From Gautieria morchelliformis (taxonomy: Eukaryota; Basidiomycota; Agaricomycetes; Gomphales; Gomphaceae), in the NCBI GenBank assembly GCA_015179125.1, contig WHVA01000487.1, positions 1 to 64,000 on the forward strand: a DNA stretch of 64,000 bases, in the 5' to 3' direction. Positions within the stretch are counted from its first letter, which is position 1. The number at the start of each line of letters is the position of its first letter. The position numbers were made by a program, and so were the translations under genes. Below the pieces are notes generated by a model. That model did no database searches, had not been told where the DNA came from, and saw only the letters and a list, made by a program, of their open reading frames with translations. Below, in pieces: positions 54,907 to 64,000 of the stretch.

Positions 54907-57900
54907 ATGGCGGGCAAGGAAACGTGCCTCTGTGTGCCCTCTTGCACCAAGGCGCTGGGACGAGTTCAACGTGAACGTCACCAGAAGCGGGTGCAAGCTG
55001 CACTAGGCCGTGCAAGCGACTCGTCGGATACTGGAAGCCCTAGTAGCACCAGTGGAGATCTGGATGTGCTCAACTCAGTTCCAGAGGATTTCTATCGAGA
55101 CGATGGTTCCCTCGTTCAAGATATAGATCTTGACAATCACGCCATCGCATTCGATAATGAACTGGTCAATGATGACTACATTGCCGGCACTAACAGCTCA
55201 GACAGTGAGGCAGAAGACGCGGAGGGGCCAATCCCACCACTCGTTGAATCAGAGGATGAGAATGATGCTGAGGAAGAAGAGGTCGAAGATGAGATAACTG
55301 ACGAAAACTTGGTGCAAGTACTTGAGGAGCAGTTTGGTGATCAATGGAGAGAGCAGATGAACCAGCTTCGTAAGTGACATACCGTTCAATGACAGTGCAA
55401 CGACTTACATTAGACATCAACCAGGAGGTGAACTGCTCACTGGTGCAGACCTAGATAACATCAGCGCCTTCACATTGCGTATGGAGGGTTCAGGCCTCCC
55501 TCGTTCAACTTATCAAAACCTGTGGAAATTCTTTAGACACAAGCTGAATCTCGACTCCGAATACCTCATGTACCGTAGGATCGAGTTCCTATCTGGCGTC
55601 AAACCCACCTTTTACGACATGTGCAAGGTCTCCTGCTGCCTGTTCGCCGGTCCTCTTACAAACCGCACTGTATGCCCCTCCTGTGGGGCGGCACGCTACC
55701 ACCTTAATGGCAAACCACTGGCACAATTCTCTTACCTGCCAATCACCCCTCGAATCCAGGCTTGGTACGTGAGCCTTCCCATGATCAAACAGCTGAAGTA
55801 CCGAAGTCGCCACACACACACACCCGGCGAATATGCCGATGTATTCGATGGGTCGAATTACCGCATAATGCTCAACTCGCGAGTAGTATTAGAGGGGATA
55901 GCACTCCCTCACAAGTATTTTTCTGATTCGAGGGACATTGCGTTCGGTGGATCTACAGATGGATTCCAGGTGAGTGTACAACAATTTATACACTGGCACA
56001 AGGCTCAAACAGCGGATAGATATTTGTTGTTCCGCCTGCCTTGGCAAGTGCAAGAGTAACTCATCATGGCCACTTATCCTTGTCAACTTCAACTTACCAC
56101 CTGAAATACGCACACGCACGGAAAATTTAATCCCCCTCGGCGTGATCCCCGGTCCCCACAGTCCCGATGCCCTCGACTCTTTTTTCTTCCCTTTCATCGA
56201 GGAATGCAAATTACTCGCACGTGGTGTCCGAACCTATGATGCAATCACAACGGAGAGCTTTGATTTGCATGCGTATTTGATTACCTTTTCAGGTGACCTG
56301 CCGGCAATCTCAAAGCTCCTCTGTCTGCGTGGTCATGGTGCCTACTGCCCCTGCCGCTGCTGCCTAATCAAGGGTGAAAGGATACAGGGTACATCAAACA
56401 CGAAGTACTACCCTGTCCTTGTACCTCCTCGACGGCGTGGCGAGCAACAGAAGGAGCCGTATGACCCCCTCAACCTTCCCCTGCGAACAAGGGAGAATTT
56501 GCAGGAACAACTCATCGAAATAAGCCAAGCGGCTGCTGTTGGTAGGCGTGATTTGGGGATGGAATACGGTATCAATCGCCTGTCCATGTTCTTGCACGTT
56601 CCATCCATCCATTTTCCTCAGTCATTTCCACACGACATAATGCATCTATTCTTCGAAAATATCTGCCCATCCTTAGTCGATCAGTGGACGGGCTCTCGCA
56701 AATTCAAAGGCCGAGCTCCTGTGGACCCTGGATTCCAAATAGCGTCCCACATATGGGAGCAGATCGGGCGTGAGACAGCCGAAGCATTCAAGACCATTCC
56801 CTCGGAATTCGTTGGAGCCATGCCCGATATCACCACTTCTAAATATAAAGCAGAGTATTGGTCCTTTTGGTTCCAATATCTGGGGCCTGTTCTACTCTGC
56901 AATCGCTTCCCCAATGCCAAATATTACCGACATTATTGGGACCTTGTGGCGATCATCAAACGCTGTCTCCAGTTCACAATATCTGTGCAAGAAGTCGACG
57001 AGTTGGAGGCATCTATAATTAAATGGGTGGAGGAATATGAAAGGTATGACTTGCTTTCATCAAATTGAATGATATCTCAGCGCATACCTGCAGGTGGTAC
57101 TACGGGTATGACCAGAAGAATTTACGAGCGTGTAACTTCAACATCCACGCACTTCTTCATATCCCGGATTACATCCGGTGGTGTGGACCGGCTTGGACAA
57201 CATGGGCATTCCCAATGGAGTGTTACTGCGGCAAGTTAGGCACTCGCATTACCTCAGGGCTTCATCCCTATGCGACTCTAGCGATGTACGTCAAGCGCAG
57301 TGCGCAGCTCACACAGCTCAAAATGTGTTATTCGCGTGTCCGGGATCTGCTGTCCTCTGACCGGACCGAAGGAGAGCTTACAGCCACTGAGAAGCAATAC
57401 GAAGCTTGTGAGTAAACACTGGCTCAACTTGTCTATTGTCAGCTAATTATTTCCATGGTACAAAAGTCCCAAGCACTATACTGCGTTCCCCTCGTAAGCA
57501 AAACTTCCAACCAGATCAGGATCTGCGACGGCGCATATCTTTATACTTTGCTCGGATCTACGATTGGGATGCCGCAGAGATCAGGAACCTGATTCCCCTC
57601 ACTATGACACGATGGGGGAAGGTCCGCATTGCAAACGGTGGAGATAAAATACGAGCACGTTGTGCAGTAAGTCTTGCTCAAGCGCTATCAATTCGTGACT
57701 CCTCATTTATCCGGGTGCGTCTCATCTATTCATTCTTTGAGGTTACTTGAGACTAATTTAGTTTCTCAATAATCAGTATACACTCATGGTTGCCAATAAC
57801 CATCGTGGCCACGATCAACCGCCACAACGCCGTCAGATTTTTTATGGACAGCTGGACTGTATTCTCGACCTTGAACTCCCGGCGTCACGCACGCTCAACC

Positions 57901-58136
57901 TCGCGGAACCTACCCGCTTCTTACTCGCGGTCGTGATTCCTTGTTCGACTGGAGGACGGGACGCTACGTGCGAGGTTACGACATATTCAAATACCACCAC
58001 GCCGATAGCAATTGATCTCCGTACAGTGGAGTGCGTGGTCGGCCGAGTTCAACGCGGGAACGAGTGGGGGATTATCGACCGAAGTGGCGACTTTGCTCGC
58101 ACAGTGTTCGTTGACCCCGTGGATGATGAAGACTAG
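54907..58136 (+). CDS. TNP2-like CACTA transposase, six exons, apparently intact
   Basis: Exons 54,907-55,369, 55,425-55,969, 56,055-57,043, 57,094-57,407, 57,443-57,714 and 57,777-58,136 join in frame to 981 codons including the stop. The five GT-AG introns are 35-85 bp. An upstream ATG at 54,868 is a second possible start, and the third acceptor (56,055) is the least certain. An N-terminal CLCVPSC motif is followed by an acidic linker (residues about 100-150). The transposase core then has DGFQ, a CPCRCC zinc-like cluster, HDIMHLFFENI and WAFPMECYCG, blocks that probably supply the D-D-E triad and the C(2)C motif of this superfamily. The C-terminal part ends in IDLRTVECVVGRV, then GIIDRS and ARTVFVD. 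It cuts and joins element ends in the nucleus. It is divergent from its partner gene. With no stop or frameshift in the model, it could be functional. Confidence 0.88.
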
Positions 58137-58244
58137 CTGGGGAGGCCAAGGGTGCACTGCGTATATTTGCATTTCATACGCCTCGCGTCGATCGCGTAAC
58201 AAAGCATGCTCACTCGCATGCCCACACGCTGTCAAACTCCCGTT

Positions 58245-58540
58245 GCACTCGCATTGTACTCCCACTCCCACTCCCCGGACTCCCGGACTCGCAATGCCGC
58301 ACTCCCCCTCACACTCCCTCGCTCTTCCCGAGCTCACCCTCCGGACCTGGACTCGGACTCCCGCGCTCGCCCTCCGGAGCCGCACTCGCCCCCACGTGAT
58401 TGCATCGGTAGCAAATGCGTCGTGGGCCGAGTTCGACGTGGGAGCGAATGAGGGATCATCGACAAGATTTATTTTTATTTTCATTTTCATTCACTTACAG
58501 CGTTTGTTGATGCGGTAGACGAGGAGGTTAATACTAGTAG
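58245..58540. repeat. CT-rich tract and partial duplicate of the transposase 3' end
   Basis: A C/T-rich low-complexity tract (58,245-58,400) is followed by 58,405-58,540. Translated in plus sense, this again gives CVVGRVRRGSE, then GIID, and after a gap AFVDAVDEEV, a decayed repeat of the last 35 residues of the transposase. It contains an in-frame TGA after RRGSE. It is a local partial duplication within the element. Confidence 0.7.
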
Positions 58541-58842
58541 GTAAACGGCCGCTTACTTTCACTTCTTGTGTATGCAAATAAATTGTATTTCATTTTGTGT
58601 ACATTGAAATTTTTGTACCTTGGTACAAGTCCTAATCCAAGCCTAGGATCAGTACCTTAGCTTTTGAAATTTAAGGGGCGCCTGGCAAGTGCAAAAAGGA
58701 GCGTCTCAGCGGCGTTGGCTTGAAAAGCGCTGGTATACAGCGCCTATTGTTTCTACAGTGCACAGACTATAAGTAGTACAAGCCTCCACCGAATAGATCT
58801 ATCTTTCGAGACCCCCTCTCACTCGCACAACTCGCTTCTAAG

Positions 58843-61800
58843 TCATACCCTTCGAGTACCACCAGGCCTGAACGAAGCACTACACCAGCATCCCACACTC
58901 GGATCGTCCTGTCGCCGGATGTCGACACAATACGCTTCCCATCTGTGAGAACGCCACAGAGCTAACCGGGTAAGCGTCGCCTTCAAATGGTCCTGAGACG
59001 ACCTTGCCACTGTCTGCATCCCACACCCGGATTGTTCTGTCCCAAGATCCCGACACAATGCGTTTGCCGTCCTGTGAGAACGCCAAAGAGACCTCGCCGG
59101 TGTGGCCTGCGAATGGTCCTGAAACGACCTTGCCCATCTCAGTGTCCCATATCCTGATCGTCTTTCCAGCAGCTCCGGACACAAGCCGTTTGCCATCCTG
59201 CGAGAACGCGACGATACTGCCAGAGACTTCAAGGAGTGGGATGTCAATGATGGTTCTGAAATAATATCCCCAGTCTCTGTATCCCACCACTCGCTCTGCA
59301 TTCTAATGAGCTTGCCGTCCAGAGAGAAGAAAATGGACATCATTACGGCCGAGTCGACCAAGCCGGCGTAGCCTTTGGATGGCCCTGGAACGACCCCAGA
59401 TGTATCCGTATCCCACATACGGATCCGACGTTCATAAGATCCCATTACAATGTGCTTGCCGTCTTGTGAGAAAGCTAATGATATCGCGCATTCTCCGTAA
59501 CGCCGAAAAACATTTTGACCAGGTGGCCAACTGACCGTCTTGCCAGACTGGACTTGAAGTACCCTGGGATACCGTGGGGGGTATGTCTGGGAGACTACGG
59601 ACTTCTCGAGTGTAAAAGGGAGTGCCAACAAATAGAGACGGGGAGCACTTTGAGAGATTACACTCCCAAACGTACATACAAAACTGCGGGTATCCGTTAT
59701 GAATGCTGTAATGTCATTATCCTGAAGTTCCTTAGACTCACGTCGGAGCTCATAACAACTTGGGCACTCACCTGACTCCACTCCATGATTGACGAGAGCG
59801 CTGCTGAAGCATCGGGCACCTTCTTCATCAAAGGCAGAACTACTGGCTAGAAGAGTACGTTAGTCTCGAAGAACTCCTTGACTATTGCACCTATACCCGG
59901 TGTAAACTTGGTGGCACGAACATGGTCAGCCCCAAAACGGCAGGAGTAGGAAAGTTGCAAATGTTGAAACAAATCTCATCCTTCATCACGCGCAAGCATG
60001 AGAGCAAAGTCGTCATGGTGCGAAGATGTACAAGGCTCGCTTGCGCTTCGCTTCGGCGGCCATTAGTATAGATGGGAGAAAAAGAGGGTTTTATTTTGGC
60101 GACGTAATACAAAGCGGGGAAATTTAGGTTCGGTAAAGTTACATGTGACTATTCAGTCCTCCCCCCGTGTGACATGAAGGTACGGATAACCTGTAGCTCA
60201 TTTTGAAGTTGCAGACGAGTTTCAGGGCAAATGTCAGGACAGGTTATGTAACGGACAACGTACGCGGGCACCTGCGAGGAAGTGACGGGCGTAATATCAA
60301 CCTTGTGTAGACTTAGAAGGAAAAGGGTGGTGGCGAACGCACGTTCTCGAGCGCATGTGAAGGAAAGCTCCGGCTATCGTGTGTAGGAGGAGGCAAGGTG
60401 AGTGAAGGGAAAAGTGCGGTTAGAGGGGTGCGATATAAAGGGAAAGGAAATAGGGGCGGGAGAGCGAACAGTGAATGACGTGTGATGTATAGAGTGATTT
60501 CGTCATAGACGATATTTTGAGTGGCATCTTCGTTGGCAGGTAATCGAATCCGAACATCGTCCCTACATCGAACGCGAGAGCGGGGTATAGTTGGCCGTGG
60601 CTGAAAACCGGAGTGGAGAGGTCTATGGCGACCCGATCGAGGGTCAGTTCCTGGCAACTGTTGAATGTCATGGCGTATGCTGCGCAGAAAGGAAATTGTC
60701 TACGTAAAAGTGTATGACCGCTGGAGGGGTAAACGTTATCCGGGGAAGTAAGATCGACGCACCACCTCCGAGTCTATTGACGTTAGCGGACAAATGAACG
60801 GGAAACATACGCAAGGGAGAAAACGCACGAAGAGACAAATATACAGCGAGGGATAGTCTGCACAGGAGAGGAAGAAGATATAGCCGCGGGAACAGGCATG
60901 AGACAGTGTGAAGGAGGGCGAGGGGACGCGAGACAGGGGTGAAAGTCCCGTGGAGGCGAAAGGATGCTGGACGAGAGGTGAAAGTGAAAGGACGCGAGAC
61001 GACGCTGAAAGGGCTGTAAGCAAAGGAGACAACGGTGAAAGAGAGCTCACCGTAAGAGTCACGCGAAAGCCATGAGCAGTCGACGACGGAAGAGCAGGAG
61101 AGAAAGAAGCAGGGAGAACGAAAACGCGGAGGGAGATGCCGCAGAAGGACGGGCGCCAAGAGGTGCCAAAGAGGTGCAAATGAATGCGCGTCGGTTGCTT
61201 AATAGTAGTAGTATCAGATGTATCGATGTAGTATGCTTTACTCCGCTTGCAATCTGTCGTCAAGAAGTCACGAAAAGACGTGTGCAACAGAGTGATTGTG
61301 CTAGATTCTTGAGAAGGAATGCTCAGCAGCGCACCCAGGTTCAACGATACTACCCGAGTTGCCTTCCTTGCACAATTTCGGCAGGGCAGACATCGAGAGC
61401 GGTTGTCCCGCAGTCAGGATGCAGCCCATCACCAAGCAAAAAGTGATCCTTGGCCTTGTCCGTCAAGCCATCGCCATCCCCGAATACCTGCTTGAGGATA
61501 CCGAGATACAGGTTATCCATCCCACGGAAGTTCTCGTGTAAAAGTTCCTCCAGTTGCCCAACAGGATCCCAACCAACCATCCCATCTCCTTTGACAATCG
61601 ACAAGCCGTGGACCCCCTTGAACGTGACCTTCAGATTTCTCGGCTAATAATCGACATCAGCCATCGTTGGGCCATTTGCCCTCGAGGGCCGTAATGCTTA
61701 CCTAGTTTATGTTTCACAAAGCGGGCGACAGCATCGGCAGGGTTCGGGTCAATATCCTTTAGGGACCTGGAAAGCACGTGCTTCTTCCCAAGAAGGGCGT

Positions 61801-63871
61801 CCTGGATGTCTTCTTCGGCACGGGAGGGTGATGAGAACGCGGACATTGGACGGCAGTTTTGCAGCTTCGTTGCCAAGGACAGACAAGAGATCCTGGCGAG
61901 ATTTCTGGTCTCCGCTCTCATCCAATGCATCAATGACGATCACCGTCGGTCCAACGGTGGTTAAGCCCTGGGCGGGATCCAGAATGAGCCTCTTGAACTG
62001 CTCACTAGGCACGATTGTTGTCCGAAGTTCTCGATTCCCGCGAATCACGTTCAATAAAGATGCTTTGCGTTCTGGACCCAGACCAGCCAGACCACGAGCA
62101 ATTGTGTCAAAGCCATTCCTGGGGGAGCGTTCTGCCTGATGAGCGCGGTCAAAACAATACGACGATCCGAGACCTTTGAGCCCGTCAAATCGTTTAGCGA
62201 CCTCGTGAGCAATCAGAGACTTGCCGGCACCCGCCACATCGTTCAACAAGAATATCCGGGGGTTGTCGGCGCAATCCTCCTGGTTGACCCACTCACATAT
62301 CTCCGCGATAACTTTCTCCCGAGTACCCCGCAGACATCCCTTAGAAGGATCGAAAAGAGCTTCCCGTGCGTGGTGCATGTCATTAAGTGGAACTTCCCCG
62401 GCTGGTTGCAAGGTGTATTAGCCTGGGGAAAGGGCCCAAATCAGAAAACTCGCTGATTGCCTCGACAACATTCAGAACACGTAGTACAGTGATTTCAGTA
62501 TGAATGACGGCGCGTTCCTGTAACGCCGACCTGATGTTGTGGAACGTGTCCTGGTATTGCTTGACCTTGCTGTCGACATCCGACACTAGATTCTTCGCGA
62601 TTCTTTTCCCTGAACAAAGATCATCAGCCATGGCCGCCTGACACAATCCAACATACAGAAGTTCTTGATTTTGGCATGGTCGCGGATAAAGTAACCGCAC
62701 TCTACCGTCAGATCTGTCAAGGATATGATAATTGGCCTTTGCGATTCAATTTTCTTTCACGGCTCCGCCAAGTGGACGAACGCATAGGTGTCTCCAATAA
62801 CCTTCGCCAATGCTATCGTCCCGGTCCTTCTGAGCAATGATCGTATGCCCAATGTCAGATATGATATCTCTATCAAACTGGTGCATATGATAGATCTACC
62901 TTGTGCGCAATAGACAGGATAGACCATGCCATTTTGCGTAAGGATGGGCCTAGAATCAAGCAAACCATTTACATGAGATGACCTAGGAGACCCCCGGCGT
63001 TTGAGCTATACCTCTGAGGCCTTATCCACGATCTCGGTAAACAGCTTGACCTTGTCCAAGAGGGGGCCACAAACCGCCACAATTGGGTCGATAGTATTAT
63101 TGGTGGTGGAAATGACGCCGTCGACCACAGTCTCTGCTTCAATAACTCGGGACGGCGCGGGGTTCATATTATCGACCACTCTTGTTCCGCTGACAGCTTC
63201 GTTCAACTGGGCCTCCCGCGCCTCGTCGGACGTCGCGAAAGACGTGATGGTGAACTCTAGGACTGTCTGAACATCATGCATGTTCCCTGCCTTATCCGGT
63301 TTTCGCAGTTTCGGAGCAACGGCTGTTGTGGTTGATGTTTACACGTGCATTCCGTGGATGAGCGAAAGGGACTGACGTCCAGTTGCTCCCCCTGCAAACA
63401 GCAACTCAATGTTTTCCTTTGCAAAGCCGATGTATCCATCACGTGTAAAGATGCGGCGCCCGTAGACTTCGATTCCTAATACGGAAGACCCATGAAAGTC
63501 GTTGCTGGGCGTGGATTTAAGTCGCGTTAAGATATTAACATTGAAGATGAACGCACAAATAGAACGACTCATCAAGGCAGTATTGCCTCTCGCAGATACC
63601 TCAGTCTCCTTAACATCCTTATCGACAAAGAGTTTTACGTGGTAGTTACTAGGACGTTTGCAGAGCAGCCCAACATTGGGAAGGTGCTCACATTTCTGGC
63701 CTGTTGTCGATCGGCAAGCGTCAGTATGCAATAGGCAGCGCAAAACGAAAGAGTCTTTCCAGCAACTTGGATTCCTGCAGGAATTCTTCGGGGTGGAGAG
63801 TGAACGGTTGGCTCGCTAGAGAAGTGATGGGGGACTTACGGTGCTGTCACAGTGCTTTCAACGTTGTTCAT
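58843..63871 (-). pseudogene. NLR-type STAND gene (C2-like/NACHT/WD40), degenerate
   Basis: The minus-strand gene starts at the ATG at 63,871 (MNNVESTV), with exon 63,840-63,871 and a next exon from 63,774. The order of parts is an N-terminal C2-like domain (NYHVKLFVDKDVKETEVSAR, 63.7-63.34 kb), a helical segment (LLDKVKLFTEIVDKASEV, 63.0-63.3 kb) and a second helical segment (62.4-62.7 kb). Then come NACHT (P-loop NDVAGAGKSLIA near 62,230; Walker B VIVIDALDES near 61,915), the HTSFRDFLT motif near 61,290 and WD40 repeats (FSQDGKRIVSGSWDRTIRVWD and relatives, 58.85-59.56 kb). Such proteins act in fungal self/non-self recognition and defence. Damage: an extra base in a C run near 61,823 shifts the frame after NVRVLIT, the WD40 part shifts near 58,960, and about 1.1 kb of unrelated sequence lies between the FRDFL motif and the WD40 part. 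Confidence 0.82.
60420..60770 (-). mobile_element. Helitron/Pif1-type helicase C-terminal fragment inside the NLR
   Basis: Minus-strand pieces read ILLPRITFTPP, then in another frame LRRQFPFCAAYAMTF with LTLDRVAIDL and PVFSHGQLYPAL, then in a third frame IRLPANEDATQNIVYDEI. This is the order of the last helicase motifs of Helitron Rep-helicases (PRI, RRxQFP, AMTINKSQGQTL, PVFSHGQLYVALSR, LP...NIVY). The KSQGQ part is replaced by SCQEL, so the helicase is dead. No Helitron 5'-TC or 3'-CTRR hairpin end was identified. It interrupts the NLR relic between its NACHT/FRDFL part and its WD40 part. Confidence 0.72.
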
Positions 63872-64000
63872 CGTGCGCAGTGCTCGAGGTGGTAGACAGA
63901 AAAAAGACGACGAGAGGCGCCGCCTGGCACTCGGTACTTCGGACCAGTGTTCCCGGCGTCAATGTGAAGCGCCCGTCAATGTGGCTCCGTCTCCATCATG

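Larger units (their letters stand above)
51427..58760. mobile_element. CACTA (EnSpm/CMC) DNA transposon body with divergent genes
   Basis: The body holds a TNP2-like transposase gene on the plus strand and a multi-exon partner gene on the minus strand, separated by about 260 bp. The right tip reads, from outside, CACTGTAGAAACAATAGGCG and ends at 58,760, with GGCGC-type subterminal motifs. The left tip is not at 51,427, because the G-1 chromovirus lies there. A matching tip (CACTGCAGGAAGAGCGCC) is found at 44,986 in the inverted segment beyond G-1. Two-base CA flanks are seen at both tips, which is weak support for a target duplication. A divergent gene pair of one TNP2-type transposase and one partner is typical of CACTA elements. 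Confidence 0.85.

Overview
The window looks like repeat-dense chromosomal DNA of a filamentous basidiomycete, most likely an Agaricomycete. The clues are a FunK1-type kinase, a C2-like/NACHT/WD40 NLR gene, a TNP2-type CACTA transposase with 50-85 bp GT-AG introns, a class V myosin fragment, a Tad1-like LINE, chromoviral Gypsy elements and fungal Copia elements. I see no undamaged ordinary host gene. The host genes I recognise (myosin motor, FunK1 kinase, short-chain dehydrogenase, NLR, M24 peptidase) are fragments or pseudogenes.

Layout. 1-1.63 kb is a patchwork of Gypsy and Copia scraps with a near-perfect foldback MITE (13-410) at the edge. 1.63-7.29 kb is the 5' part of a chromovirus (family G-2) in + orientation. 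7.29-14.1 kb holds a Copia 3' end, a decayed Gypsy element (G-3) and further scraps, including one solo LTR with a clear target duplication. 14.4-15.5 kb is a minisatellite. 15.5-17.7 kb has a myosin-V relic, a Tc1/mariner transposase gene and an unassigned coding remnant. 17.7-26.2 kb is a Copia element (C-1) between inverted copies of a GCGAAT-rich repeat. 26.2-32.5 kb has a Gypsy scrap, a LINE 3' half that cuts a FunK1 kinase, an unassigned stretch, a dehydrogenase relic and a Copia 3' end.

32.5-44.0 kb is a second, minus-strand G-2 chromovirus that reaches its 3' LTR. It is interrupted by a 1.06-kb insertion (GGTTC target repeat) and by a 2,988-bp element with 356-bp terminal inverted repeats and an exact 8-bp target duplication. 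That element carries an intron-containing fragment of a host M24 metallopeptidase gene and a nested foldback repeat. 44.3-51.4 kb holds a very young chromovirus (G-1) and an inverted solo LTR of the same family. Their flanks only make sense if the 305 bp between them was inverted by LTR-LTR recombination.

51.4-58.8 kb is a CACTA element with two divergent genes: an apparently intact six-exon TNP2-like transposase (+) and a many-exon partner gene (-). Its left end seems to lie in the inverted 305-bp segment, separated from the body by the G-1 insertion. From 58.8 kb to the window end is a minus-strand NLR relic with a Helitron/Pif1-type helicase fragment embedded in it.

The loci are linked mainly by nested insertion and recombination. 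The CACTA element shares its terminal nine bases with the foldback MITE and could be its transposase source. All boundaries, exon models and family calls come from reading the sequence; no database search was run.
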